Shown: positions 1 through 12,007 of the stretch, one piece after another
Layout: every line of letters starts with the position of its first letter
Position numbering within the stretch: position 1 is the stretch's first letter
NCBI GenBank assembly: GCA_019009955.1
Contig: CM032232.1
Coordinates: 55,969,001-56,033,000 of the forward strand
Reading direction: 5' to 3'
From: Riptortus pedestris
Lineage: Eukaryota > Arthropoda > Insecta > Hemiptera > Alydidae
DNA: 64,000 nucleotides
Position numbers and translations under genes: made by a program
The notes under the pieces: model-generated
What the model was told of the DNA's origin: nothing
Database searches by the model: none
The model's input: the letters and a program-made list of their open reading frames with translations, nothing else

Positions 1-38
1 TGAGTTGCAAAAAGTGGACGTTAATAAATAATAATAAT
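1..38 (+). mobile_element. 3' tail of tRNA-derived SINE (family S1)
   Basis: The end of a SINE: TGCAAAAAGTGGACGTTAAT followed by a (TAA)n tail that runs straight into HINE-like sequence at 39. This implies insertion of the SINE into a HINE-like element. The 5' part is outside the window. Confidence 0.7.
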
Positions 39-251
39 ATTGTTATATACATTTATTCTCAATTTTGAATATTAACCGAGGTATTTGCATTATTATTAAG
101 TGTAACGGACGAGCTATGGTCGTTTCTCATCGTTCCCGCCTAAAGCTTGTTCGGCCGTTTCCGTAACGTTCGACACTCGTATGGAAATTTCTCTATTGTA
201 TAACTTTACGAAATCTGCTTAGTTTATGCAGCCCCTGCGTGTTGGACTTTT
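39..251 (+). mobile_element. HINE-like element, 3' half
   Basis: Runs from the module 'attgttatatacatttattctc' through 'attaaccgaggtatttgcatt' and the GGACGAGC/GTTCGGCCGTTTCCG block to a degenerate 3' end (AAATCTGCTTAGTTTATGCAG CCCCTGCGTG TTGGACTTTTT). Confidence 0.85.
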
Positions 252-1571
252 TATTTTTCTTCTCGTCAGTTAACTATAATCTTATTCGTAAGGCTTTTGG
301 AATTTGTGAAATCATTTACGTTATTCCTTTAGTTCCTTTGATTTATAAGTCAGAGAATTTCATCCCAAATCCAATGTTTTTAGGGAATTACTTTCCTGAA
401 GCGTGCATTAATCCATTTCAATTTTCTTCCACCGTTTGGAACCTCTTTTGTCTTCGCCCAACATTTTGTATGTTTTTCCTTGAAATGTGCCTTTTATTTT
501 TTTAATGCCTCTTGGTGCCAATTTTAGTATATATTTTATTATATTTTTATAACATGATTCTACATTTATATAACTAGAATGTATTCAGTTTTAAATCCCT
601 CTTTATCAGTTGGTCGGATCCAAGTTTATCTTCTATTGGAACATCATAAAACCTATTATCAAAAAATCATACTTTCTTGTAGATTGACATTAACATTTCA
701 CCTAGATTGTTACCTAGACCTTATTACCTTATTATCTAAGTAGTGTTTCCGACCTTTTTTCACCGATATGAGCTTCACCAATTACACAATTGAAATCGTC
801 AATAGTTGTTACATTGTTTTTCATATATAATAATTCATCTACATCATCATATACGACTTTGACTTCATCATCCTTGTACTCCGATATAGACCAATACATA
901 TGAATTACAATTTAAGAAACATGTTCACAACTTACCTTAATCATTAGCAGCCAATGATCGGATACCTGGGAGACGGTTTACAGTTTGCCTGAAACATTTT
1001 TATTTAAAATTAATGCAATACCATTCATACTTATATGTAGATCACTTTAAAGTCGCCTGAGAAGAGGGCCCCTTATCGATTCGGATGAAGAGTATTCTGA
1101 AGTACGTAAATAAACTTTTCTTACAACCAAAACATTTGAAGAGTTAGGCCTTAGAACAAAAAGGATTGTCTGTTTAACCCGTTCCTTATAAAGGAAAACG
1201 ATTCATAATGCAAATAAAGAACCGCACCCATGTGTGTTACGCACTCGGTTATCAGGGTGAATAGGTCTGGCGGTCTGTATGCACAAAGGGAAGCGAGAGA
1301 GAGTGACGTGAGTGTACTCCACTTCCTGGGAACGGACTGTTCCCGGGTCAAGAGCTAGTTCAAGTTCGGACCTAGCCCTCCTCTCTTCTAGTTCCTACTT
1401 TCAGCTTACTATCTACTGGGAGGCTACTCTCGACTTGAAGACCAGGGTCACATAACTACCAAAGTCCAGGAACCTTTTCCAACCCTTAAACATAGAAATA
1501 TCAGGGGAATGGGGCAGAGGACTCATTCTTAAGGGAAATGAACTACTGAGACTCGGGATGTTATTTTCGAA

Positions 1572-1800
<229 letters not shown>

Positions 1801-1968
1801 GATATTGGTTGAATATTGCTCTTTTTTGTGATGTCCTTGAATCTGTAATTAAATTTTTTATCGGCTGCGTTGTTTTATCCAAAAAAGTAAATTTCACTAA
1901 GAACATAAATAAAATGTAACTTATAATTGATTGCCAACTAAATTAAAGTAAACAATAACTTGCGTTGT

Positions 1969-2163
1969 TATTTAGAAATGTCCATTTTCATGCTACTATG
2001 GGTCACTGGAACAGGTTATCTACATGTTACTACCCTTTTCTAGCCCGGGTGGAATTAAAGATTTTATTTAGTTAGTTCGTCACTAAATAAATTCCTATTG
2101 CCTACATGGGAAACGCACCCACAACTCAAGGTAGCCAAGTGTTTTTGGCACGACTAACCTGAG
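1969..2163 (-). mobile_element. S1 SINE copy, diverged
   Basis: Contains 'ggttatctacatgttactacccttttctagcc', 'ttcgtcactaaataaattcctattgcc' and 'gactaacctgagcc' in family order. The region corresponding to the tRNA B box is degenerate. Confidence 0.75.
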
Positions 2164-2435
2164 CCTCTTCAATGAATATAAGTAAATCACAACTCCATAC
2201 TTTTAATTTAAAACTGGTACCCACAGGTCATAATACTCGCAGACAGGTTTTAATCATTTATAATCCATAATGTAACACTTTAGTAATACATGATTAATAA
2301 CCATGTCAAATAAATTAAAAGTGCACGTAATAAATTTACAGCGCTCTAAAGGTTAACAAAATAATATTATGACTCATGACCTGACTGTTCTATTGTAGAA
2401 AATGTGTAATTTAGGTTTCAAAGATTTTACTTCAA

Positions 2436-2482
2436 TTTTAGCAGATTTCCCTTGGAGGTGACTAAAATGAGGTCCGTTCAAA

Positions 2483-2533
<51 letters not shown>

Positions 2534-2985
2534 GAGTATATATATACTTGCCTGTTAACGCTCTAGCCGTCTCAATTTTTGTTGGATCGTTACCAAACTC
2601 GATATTTAAACGTTTTATGCAAAAAGACAGATCAAGTTCATTAATGGCTGAAATCGAGCCGGAGGGGGGAGGGGGGTTAGAGGTGGGAATTTTCGAAAAT
2701 TCGAAATACCTCCGTTACCATACGTTGGATCAAAAAAGGGTATAGAACCAATCTTATTGCAAATTGAATTTACTATAAATAGTGTTCTATACATTTATTC
2801 TCTACCTTGAATATTAACCGAGATACTGCATTTTTATTAAATGTGGACGGCTAACGGACGAATGAGTTTCCCGCAAAAGCTAGCTCCGCCGTTCCCGTAA
2901 CTGTTCGGCTCTCGTATAGAGATTTATCCATTGTATAACTTCACGTGTGAAATCTGCTTAGTTTAGCCCCTGCGTGACGGATTTT
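2436..2985 (+). mobile_element. HINE-like element, both ends present
   Basis: The 5' end TTTTAGCAGATTTCCCTTGG is followed by a deletion to 'aaaatgaggtccgttcaaag', (TA)n, then the canonical internal blocks. The 3' end GAAATCTGCTTAGTTTAGCCCCTGCG has lost the left arm of the terminal hairpin but keeps TGACGGATTTTG. Confidence 0.9.
2478..2532 (+). repeat. (TA)n microsatellite inside HINE-like element
   Basis: Pure TA tract between the family blocks 'ggtccgttcaaag' and 'cctgttaacgctctag'. Confidence 0.97.
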
Positions 2986-2989
2986 GTTA

Positions 2990-3873
2990 TTACTGAAACT
3001 TCTAAATATTTGAATGTTATTGTTTTATAGACCAAAATAATTTTCGACTTAACAATTTTTTTTAACTTAGAAATAAATATATTTCATTTTATACCTGACT
3101 TTCCATTCCAAGCATCCAAAGAGATCTTTCACTGGTCGAGGAATCGACTTCGGGAACGGGAATGACAAAACCCTGAAGATGTCCTCCAGAGAGGTCAAGT
3201 ACATAGATTTGTTACCTCATTATCAGCTACAGGATAATGTTCCAGGTTGAGGTAAGGTTCAGCAGCGAAAAAACTATCAACAGCAGAAAATAGCTCCGCC
3301 GAAGTACTTAGTCCTTCCCCAAACTACTCTGTCCTTGCTTTCAATCTTGATGGCCGCCTTGTCGCTTTGTTAACTATCCGGAAAAGAAAGAAAATACAAA
3401 TCGGAAACATCAGATGGTCCAAGGATATTAAAAAATACAAGTGGTTAATTACTCCTCTTGGACACATTTCGGCAATTTAAATGTTTTGGGGGAAAAATTG
3501 CAAATTTCTATTATAGGCATTCTTCTAATTTTCAAAGATATTTATTTCTTCTGTACAGCTCTTTAACGATGTGCAACTTTCAGCTCAGCTATGAAACGAA
3601 AGAAAACCGTAATTTTGCCGTAGCATTATTTGAGAAGAATTAATTAATTAATCAATACAAGAATTAATCAAGCTATTAATTATGTGTAATCAGTATGAAT
3701 ATGAATTCAAATATATTTAGTTACTTTAAATCTAAGGTCAAATATGAATATATTAATTATTACAATTAAGATTTCCGGATAATGGTAGTTTCTTCAAAAT
3801 TATTTTCAACGTTATGTCATTCTTCGACTTTCTCAGGGACTTCAGATCCTCACTCCAGTATAAAAAACTCATA

Positions 3874-3875
<2 letters not shown>
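2990..3875. other. Intronic or intergenic DNA without recognised features
   Basis: AT-rich; no family match, no convincing exon. A TTAATTAATTAATCAA cluster lies at about 3640-3660. Confidence 0.4.
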
Positions 3876-3876
<1 letters not shown>

Positions 3877-3944
<68 letters not shown>

Positions 3945-3951
3945 TGAGAGA
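3877..3951 (+). repeat. (TA)n(GA)n microsatellite
   Basis: TA tract followed by a short GA tract; no HINE block recognisable on its right side. Confidence 0.97.
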
Positions 3952-3959
3952 GTTACTAG

Positions 3960-4800
3960 GAGTTAACTTTCGTTAATTGTTGTCAATATTACCAATAGGT
4001 ACTTTGACCTCATCGAAATTGATCTGGTGATTAGTCAAAGATGTTCTGCTATTAATTAATCTTCTCTCTGTCACATTTTCATACTTTTAATACACTTAAA
4101 TACTAATTCTGATAAATTTCCTAATATTTTTAATATAACTTCACCCACCAGAAACAAGGTTTGGCCATATATTGCTTTGGTATTGACATCACTTATAATA
4201 TTGGGTAACATCTGTCCTATTTTCTAATTTGTTCTGTTTTTTGTTGGGATTTTTAATATTCGTAATATACTTTGAATTGTCTAGTGCCGTTTCTGCAATC
4301 TGACTGTACTCCTTTGCTATGATTTTTCGTATCGGAGTTTATATTTCATTTTTTTTTAACCAATCTTTTCTCACCGTCTAAAACAACTGGCTACCTGGGT
4401 CCGAACAATTCCAATGTTTTGCACATGATCCAGAGCATCAGGGATATGAAAAAAAAATAATTTTCTTCCAATAGAAACTTGTGTACGTCATCTGCAGTCT
4501 ATTGTATCGGAGTACACCGGTTTTAGTGGTAGAAGTAAGCAGTTCTTCCCCAAAATATTTGTTGCTAATGACTCTAACTTTGAAAATGAATAGTGTTATC
4601 TGGACAATGAGTTCAATCGACTGATCGGTGCATTTCATTCAAGTGGCTTCTTGGATGATTGATGATGGTGAGTATACACAGATGGGACGGGCAGAAGCCT
4701 AACGAAAAAAATCCCAGTAACTGCACAACTAAATTAAAGCTACTCGACAATATCCGGACTTGGCACGTAAACTACTGAAGTATATTGCTTAGTCCATACT
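3960..4800. other. No recognised gene
   Basis: AT-rich sequence without repeat-family matches that I could confirm and without splice-flanked open frames. Confidence 0.4.
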
Positions 4801-4801
4801 T

Positions 4802-5250
4802 TACGGGGGCTACGTAAACTGGCCAGATTTTCCATGCGCTGGTTGACACATTGGTAATCTCATCTCAATATAATCGAATTTTTAACCTCCACCACTAAAC
4901 CCTACCCCACAACTCCTGGACTGATTTCAGCCATTAACGAATATGAGCATTAGAGTTTAATGTAACGGTTAAATATTGAGTTTAATATACATCAAATAGG
5001 TCAAAATAGGAAAATGTTAATTGATGAAGTCATGACTCTACGTATTTGCATGAATCTCACACAGTAAAAGTTTAATGAAGGTAATATTTGGTTTGAAGTG
5101 GTTCATGATATAACAGCTTACTGTTAATATGACGTGAATAGGAATGGGGATTTACTGAAGACTGAAAACTAAAAAAATCATATAACGCGGTAATTAATCA
5201 ACATAGAAAAAAAACATATATAACAAATAATGGGTTAGAACCGCCAATAT
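4802..5250 (-). mobile_element. HINE-like element, alternative 3' module
   Basis: Shows the modules 'gcgctggttgacacattggtaatctcatctc', 'ctgatttcagccattaacgaatatga' and 'gaagtggttcatgatataacagctt...ctgaagactgaaaacta' seen in other minus copies. The termini are degenerate. Confidence 0.7.
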
Positions 5251-5260
5251 AAATGATACT

Positions 5261-5471
5261 GTTGTCATACCTGTCGGTGGAAACCGTCGTCAGTGGCTGA
5301 TGGCCGAGTACAGCTGGCATTGTGCTTCCGATGCGATAGCACCATCTTCAAGCCCGTCAAAAAGTACAACTCTAGACAGCTTGAAGATGGTGCCGTTGCA
5401 TCCAGAGCACAATGCCAGCTGTACTCGACCATCAGCCAGTGACGACGGTCTCCACCGACAGGTATGACAAC
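5261..5471. repeat. Fold-back inverted repeat, 93-bp arms
   Basis: The left arm 5261-5353 and right arm 5379-5471 are complementary over 93 bases without indels (about nine mismatches), separated by a 25-base loop. The outermost bases are GTTGTCATACCTGTCGG and its complement. It could be a fold-back transposon or an inverted duplication; no coding sequence was recognised. Confidence 0.95.
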
Positions 5472-6277
5472 AATATATAAAAAACTTTATGGAATATTAA
5501 ATTTGCTTAAATGTATTTCTATGTATCATTTATAGGGAATTTTATATGCGAAAAGATTGGTTCTATACAATTTTTAAAAATGAACCACTGCTTACATAAC
5601 AAGCATTTTTATTCTTTTTTTTTTTTTTTGGTTTTCCCTTTCCCGTATTTTTTATTTAACTTTCGTCCTTTCTTTGTATTTTATTTTCTTCTATATTTAC
5701 ATTTTCATTTATATTATTTTCATCACTCTGATGTTTCCATATATAATATTGTTCGCTTCATATAAGACTGGTATACCAATGAACCTTCTCAAAAATCACC
5801 GTAAGCCATAGTTCACTCCTTCTCCGTTTATTTTTTTTTTTTTGCTTTTCGCTTTTTTGAGCACACATGAATAACGAGTAAATCACCGACGTTGCAGAAC
5901 TCATTTAAATAAATTACATAGAAAGACATTATTTGAAAGAATCCATAATATTCCAACAGAAAAGGAAAAGTCAGGAATTATTTAGTTTGGAAGAGAAGGA
6001 AGAGAAAGCGGTTTGAGGGTTCCGCAACATATATTTGTTGATTAGACCATTGTAGGTCTCGATGGAGAAAAAAGTAAACAATAGCGCATTACTATTGCCA
6101 GCCAAACAGGATCTAATAAGCGCATATCATTTTTGAAGAACTCCATAATAGAATAGAAATCATTACCAATATTTTTGTTTATATTGTTATAAAATTATTT
6201 CCTTCATTACATAAAATGTTAGACTTCTCAAACAAATTGTCAAAGAGGAAATGAGCGTCGGGCAGCATAAAACAAAC

Positions 6278-6857
6278 GTCTGTCACGCAGGGGCTGCGGA
6301 AACTAAGCAGATTTCCCATGTGGTATGAAACACTAGAAATATAATCCACCACTATCTCTACATATATTTTCTATTCCTAAGACAAAAATTAATGAGTAGT
6401 AATGGTAGTTAACTGAATGCTGAAAACAAGAAAGGACTAATAACTTTCTTAATACTTGAGTTAAGAGAAAATATATATAACAGCAATTGTAGAGTATCAA
6501 TATTTCAATAAGATTTCTATAAAATATTTCGATACAGCTCAAGGTAAAGGAGATATTTTGAATTTTCCAATTTCCCCCATCTCTAAAGCCCCTCCCCCTA
6601 TTCTGGATCCTATTGCAGCCATTAAGTAATATGATCTTTAGTTTTACATAAAATGTATAAATATAGAGTTTGGTGACGATCTAACAAAAATTGCGGCCAC
6701 TGGAGCATTAGCAAACAAATATATAAACAGATTTGAACGGACCTCATTTTCGTCCTCTCCTGGGTAGGATTGATGGAGATATGAGAAAATTCTCCGCTAA
6801 TTGCGTCATGAGTACAACCTCAATAGCAGAATTCTCTTAGGGGAAATCTCCTAAAAA
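6278..6857 (-). mobile_element. HINE-like element, near full length
   Basis: The 3' terminus at left (GTCTGTCACGCAGGGGCTGCG, then AAGCAGATTTCCC) and the 5' terminus at right (GGGGAAATCTCCTAAAA). The central block 'gatttgaacggacctcattttcgtc' is intact but the (TA)n is reduced to 'aaatatataaa'. Confidence 0.9.
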
Positions 6858-6861
6858 CAAT

Positions 6862-7250
6862 ACTTGGAATTTAAGCTTCCAGTAAAGTGGTTCATGATAT
6901 AACATCTTTTATTGTTAATATGGCATGAGTAGGAGGGGAGGTTTTGTGAAGACTGGAAACTATAAAATGCAATTATTTTAATTAATATCGTGTCATGATA
7001 AAGAAACTTTGTAAATAACAACCTTAAATTTACCATAAGATTGGCTCCATACAAATATTCGATCCGACGTATAACACAGGAGATATTTTGTATTTTCAAA
7101 ATGCTCCGTCTAAACATACCTCCTCCCCTGTCCGAATTCAACCGTTAACGAACTTGATCTTCAGTTCCACATTAAACGCTTATACATCGAGTTTGGTAAC
7201 GATAAGACAAAAATTGTGACCTGTAGAACGCTATCAGACAAATCTGCTCT
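6862..7250 (-). mobile_element. HINE-like element, internal part, abutting the previous copy
   Basis: Contains 'cttggaatttaagcttccag...agtggttcatgatataac', 'aagattggctccatacaa', 'gtccgaattcaaccgttaacgaacttgatc' and 'gagtttggtaacgat'. It ends at a (CT)n tract where other copies have (TA)n. Confidence 0.8.
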
Positions 7251-7545
7251 CTCTCTCTCTTTGCTTTTAAGAAATCTGCTAATACGTTCAAAAATTAACC
7301 ACGTGAACGAAAGATTCATTCGTGAAGTCATCACAAATATTATTCTCCGTTTCTTCTTTGAGAAAAATAAATCTAAACACAATTTGAAATTTAAGTTGAA
7401 TATGAGACGCTAAGTGATACAGTTACTGAAGCTAACGGAGAGCTGAAAACAGAATACATAAAAATAACTCGGTTAGTATTCGAACTAGTCAAAAAGTATG
7501 ACAATAATGAACTCAACCTTTCTTTTACCAATGAGTTATAATATA

Positions 7546-7549
<4 letters not shown>

Positions 7550-7585
<36 letters not shown>

Positions 7586-7637
7586 CAGACACACACACAC
7601 ACACTCACACTCAGACACATACACACACACACACACA
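7550..7637 (+). repeat. (TA)n / (CA)n microsatellite
   Basis: TA tract to about 7580 followed by interrupted CA repeats. Confidence 0.97.
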
Positions 7638-8139
7638 AGTTACAATTGAGGTCACTACAACATTGACACATTGTACATAAATATATTTCATTGGACCTCG
7701 GATTTTTCAAAAATGGTGTCATCTGTACATACTCAATAACTGATTTCGTTCCAGGGAATAATACTAAATTATATTGGTAGCTCAATCAACGCCTGATAAC
7801 TTTGTAGCTCAAGGTGTTTCGCTTGATGACGAGAGCTGCAGAGCAATATGAAATTAGCAGTACATAGATTCTAACTAGAAAATATATTCTGAATATATGC
7901 ACAGTGGCAACGCTTGAAGAGTAACTTAAAAAAAAACATTACTTTCTAACAAGCTTTCACGACGTTTCATTATATTCTACTTCAACTTAGACGCTCATAA
8001 AAATTACTAAATAGATATAATGAATAAGAGAGAGGGAGAGTGAATAGAATGTTACAATCGACAGTACAGTTTTCTTTAGAAGAAGAAGAATTTAAATTTA
8101 AAATTAAAATACTCTTCCTAAAATTCTGTAATAAATTTA

Positions 8140-8302
8140 TAACTAATTCTTACCACCCTTTTCCAGCCAGGGTGGGACTAAAGATTATATTTAATGAGTT
8201 CGTCACTAAATGAACTCCTGTTGCCCGCGTGAGAATTGAACCTGCCACTCAAGATTTACCAAGTGAGATTAAGACCAACACCTTAACTGACATGGCCATA
8301 AC
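8140..8302 (-). mobile_element. S1 SINE copy
   Basis: 'taccacccttttccagccagggtgggactaaaga', 'gagttcgtcactaaatgaactcc', 'tgagaattgaacctgccactc' (complement of a tRNA B box) and 'gtgagattaagaccaacacctta' occur in family order. Confidence 0.85.
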
Positions 8303-8346
8303 TAATTAAAACGTAAAAAACCTAATACGGATAACAGACGTACCTG

Positions 8347-8400
8347 TAAAAAGTCCGTCACGCAGGGTCTGCGTAAAATAAGCAGATTTCCCACGTTAAC
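8347..8400 (-). mobile_element. HINE-like solo 3' end
   Basis: AAAAAGTCCGTCACGCAGGG TCTGCG, then AAGCAGATTTCCCACG; family similarity stops right after. It keeps the 3' hairpin. Confidence 0.85.
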
Positions 8401-8956
8401 ATTATCAGTATGTTTCAAAGTAAGCATACACACTGTAGGCATTTATCTAAAATGTTTTCACTTGATATTTTCTCAGAGGCTCTGAGGTTTTATTTCAATA
8501 AATAATAATATTTAGTTGAATTTACTTGAGAATACAATAAAGTAACGGATTGATTCCCGTAGTTAATATTTTCAATCCCTAAATTATCTAGGCTAAAAAA
8601 AAAAGAAACAAGATGAAAATTCAGTGCGATGAGAACAACTTTTGCCAAGAAGATAAAATGCAGGAGGCATAAGAAAGAGCGTGCAAGATGGACATATGCC
8701 TCGACTGGCTTCCTCAAGGAGTATCCTTTTTCCGAACTAACCCTCGGATTACGGAATTATTAGAAACAGTTTTTAGGCCGTAAGACGAATCATTTTAATC
8801 AGGATTTATCGCTCCGAGTCATCCAGTATGCCATTTGAGAGGATCAACTCCTTTCGACAATTACCTAACACGCTGGGTCAACAACCTTATACATGTATTG
8901 AATTTGTACGTTTGTCATTACTGTACGTCTAACATAGAATTTATTTTTTGTTTCAG

Positions 8957-8997
8957 GAGAGGTGAAGGAGGCAGCGCCCCCGACTTCTTTGTCAGAT
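8957..8997 (+). CDS. Internal exon (5'-most visible) of secreted-type orphan gene
   Basis: A 41-bp exon lies between a good acceptor (TTGTTTCAG) and a consensus donor (GTGAGTAA). Read with two bases completing an incoming codon, it gives EVKEAAPPTSLSD and ends on a codon boundary. The exon at 26692 starts on a codon boundary, so the two join in frame into another acidic stretch. The phase agreement and matching composition are the evidence. An upstream exon with the start codon and a possible signal peptide must exist but was not found in bases 1-8956. A short exon like this could be fortuitous. Confidence 0.6.
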
Positions 8998-9036
8998 GTG
9001 AGTAATAAAGACAATTACAAATGAGCCAATAGATGA

Positions 9037-9165
9037 GTTTTTGGCGTTACCAAAGTTGACAGGAAAAAGGGCTTTTGGTATTACCAAAGCTCACAGGAAA
9101 AAGGGTTTTTGATGTTACCAAAGCTGATAGGAAAAAGATTTTTGGCGTTACCAAAGCTAACTGAG
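9037..9165 (+). repeat. Minisatellite, about four units of roughly 33-36 bp
   Basis: Units of the form TTTTGGCGTTACCAAAGCTG ACAGGAAAAAGGG, repeated with substitutions. It starts about 40 bases after the donor of the exon at 8957. Confidence 0.9.
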
Positions 9166-9167
9166 GG

Positions 9168-9890
9168 GAAAACCCAGACACGCAGATGTTGCATAGATAA
9201 GCAGATTTGCCATGTGCTGGTAGAGATCTCATCTCACCAGATATCGTCTAAATAAAAATCCAATCAGTGGAAGTGGAGGTCTACTGAAGGCTGAAAACAA
9301 TTATAAAGACTGAATAACTCGTTTATTATTTTAGCTAAGAAAAAATTTATAGAATATCAATTGCAGACTAAAATTCAACAACTATTATATAGTATATTTG
9401 GAAATGACTCACCATATCGGAGATATTTAGAATTTTCCAATTCCCTCTCTAACCCCTCTCCCCTATTCCTAGCCTGATTTCAACCATTTATGACATATGA
9501 AATCAAAAGTGTTGCATGAAACGTTTAAACATCGAGTACGGGATAGGTCAAATAACATTTTCCAGCTAAGAAGGTAAAGAAAAATGATGCATATATTTTG
9601 GTTTATAAGGAACATAAATAAAAAATGTATATAACAAATTTTATTGAAAATTAACTTTACAATAAGATGGGTTTTAAACAATTTTTCGATATAATAGTCA
9701 TATAATAGTGAAAATATTTTGAATTTTCGAAACTCCCTCCATCTAAACCTTCACCCAATAATTCGATTTTTACCACTAACAAACTTGATCTTTAGTTTCA
9801 CATAAAAAATTTAATATCGATGTTGATAAGGAACAAAAAAAATTGCGATTACTAGAGGTTTAAAAGACACACACAAATAAACACATGTAT
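9168..9890 (-). mobile_element. HINE-like composite copy
   Basis: Opens with a degenerate 3' terminus (CCCAGACACGCAGATG..., AAGCAGATTTGCC) and the 'gtgctggtagagatctcatctcacc' module. It carries two successive copies of the internal 'ggagatattt...gaattttc...cattta/actaac' block (about 9410-9540 and 9690-9850), so the element is internally duplicated or nested. Confidence 0.75.
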
Positions 9891-10000
9891 ATCTTTTTTC
9901 TTTTTTTTTTTTTTTGAACACATGTATTTCTATCCCAATCCACCAATGTGATTGGGAGCTGCATTACAAACTCCTAGATATAGCTCGAATCGGATTGCGC

Positions 10001-10175
10001 TTTTTAGCATATTTCCCTTAACGGAAATCAGCTGTACAGAGATCACTCATGGGAGTACTCATAACCAGATTTTTGAAAAATTATTTCAAGCGCTCATCGA
10101 TTCTGCGGAGTAAATATGATAATGAAGTCCATCCAATTATATATATTGAAGGGACCTCATTTTCGTACATTTTTG
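10001..10175 (+). mobile_element. HINE-like 5' end in a fold-back arrangement
   Basis: TTTTTAGCATATTTCCCTTA and the following 5' blocks run to 'gataatgaagtccatccaa', then a short TA tract, then the same block in the opposite orientation ('ttgaagggacctcattttcgta'). The copy is an inverted half-repeat centred on the microsatellite. Confidence 0.75.
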
Positions 10176-10194
10176 AGATTGTCAATTTTCATTT

Positions 10195-10617
10195 TTGAGG
10201 TCAGTAGTATGTCTTGCCGAGGGTTTAATTACGCAAACCTTGAGTGACAGACTTTTAATATATTTCTGCTTCTGCCATCCTGCAAAGATTCTCAAATCCG
10301 AGAGATTTTGTAGAGCACAGTTCCGTCTGGTCCCGGACGCTATTATGACTGCTTTCTCCTTCCAAACGACTGGTCTTCGTAATTATCAATATTTAGTTGA
10401 AGCTGTTGCAAGTTGTAAACGCGAACTCCCCAAATTGTATGGTATCTCTAGCACCCCCGGTCAGTCTGGAAGCTCTTATCCTTTCAGTCTTGCCTGTACT
10501 TATTTTAAGCTTTTTATGTGTGGCGACAGACTTTTATATTTCAGAATGTCCAGAACAGTCAAATCCTTGTCGGAAGTTAATAAAGAAGCGATACAGCTGA
10601 GCGTCATCGCTGCCTAA
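10195..10617 (+). other. 140-codon open frame of unknown status
   Basis: Uninterrupted frame of 140 codons (MRSVVCLAEGLITQTLSDRL...). No domain or family was recognised, splice context is lacking, and it lies directly after a HINE-like fragment. It may be part of an unrecognised transposon or chance; its GC is somewhat above the surroundings. Confidence 0.25.
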
Positions 10618-11413
10618 ACCAATATTTCGTGAAACGTCAAGGTTTGTTTTGGTCGGTTACCCTTGTGATAGATCCCTACCAGCCGTTACTAAAGTTATTT
10701 CGCAATGCCTGACTTAACACCTGTTACAACATCACCCGAAAAATTATTTATGAAGATGTATTTTTTCAATAATAAAAGTAAAATCCTCAAAATATTATGA
10801 TAAAGATGTGTTCCATCGAAGGCCATGCGAATATAACCAATTTCTGCGTACCTATTAGAGAAAATGTATACTTTTATAGGCCATTTTTGTTCAACATGAA
10901 ATAATTTACAACTCATATTATATAATTCAAGTCTGTTATATAAGCATGGCTGTAGAAAAGTGTTAACCTTCAGATAACCCTTACCATTTTCCTATTCATT
11001 GGCATACATTTAGAAATAAATAAAAAAAATTACATTCAAAATGGAGAAAAAAAACATCTGCTTCAACAATATATGAACTACGCTTCTGGATTTGATATGG
11101 GATTTGTCCACAGATCGCTAATTCTTTATTCGTTGGTTATTTTAGTGACTGGCTCCTCAGAAAAACTGCAAAATAGATATTGATTAGAGATAATCGGATA
11201 ATACATTTCATGAGGCAGAAAATAACCATATGTACAGAGATAAATCGGATGAAATCAACAATATGACAAAGTTTCCAAAGTTCATAATCAGTAATCATTT
11301 TTCTTTTTGAACAATACATTCTCGATTTTCTTCAAAAATCCAAACCCATTAAAGATGTTAAAAATACTGATTTATTTAATTTATTATATGATTTTTCATC
11401 GACAATATTTTCT

Positions 11414-12007
11414 TTAAGACATTTCCCTTAGGGAAAATTAGATATTGAGGTTTTACTCTTGGCGCGATTTTTGAAAAATCTCTTCAAATGTCCGATTGAT
11501 CGTACCCAGGAGATAAAGAGAATGAGGGCCGTTGAAAACTATATATATTGCATATTTGCATGTTAACGCTCTATTGGTCGCAAATTTTCGTTTGATCGAT
11601 ACCAAACTCGATATTTACACTTTCTATGTCAAATTAAAGTTAGAGCTCGTTAAAGGCTGAAATCAGACACGTGGAAGGGGTTTATTCGTGGGCGGGGGGG
11701 GGGGGCGAGTCGAAAATATATTCATTCTAAATATCGCTATTATTCTTAGTCGTTTCGAAAAATGTTATGTAACCAACCTTATTAAACTATTGATGCCCTA
11801 CAACTAATGTAATATAAATGTTTTCTCTTCTCAAATATTATTCGTGTTATTCTTATTTTCATGTCTGCAGCCTTTAATGAACCTTTACTCTACTCATCGA
11901 ATTTTTACATAGAAGAAGAGAATATGTGATGACATGGGACCACTAGTGTGTCCTCTCAACGCGTGAGAAATCTGCTAGGTTTACGCAGATTCTACGTTAC
12001 AGACTTC
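11414..12007 (+). mobile_element. HINE-like element, near full length
   Basis: The 5' end is degenerate (AAGACATTTCCCTTAGGGAAAA). Blocks 'tcttggcgcgatttttgaaa', 'aatgagggccgttgaaaactatatata' and 'cgataccaaactcgatattta' follow. The 3' end is GTGAGAAATCTGCTAGGTTT, ACGCAGATTCTACGT, ACAGACTT, so the terminal hairpin has lost its right arm. Confidence 0.85.

Noticed and set aside
6278..6857. HINE-like copies as Tc1/mariner or hAT MITEs
   Set aside because: The inverted repeats are asymmetric (terminal at one end, about 40 bases internal at the other), and I see no consistent TA or 8-bp target duplications.
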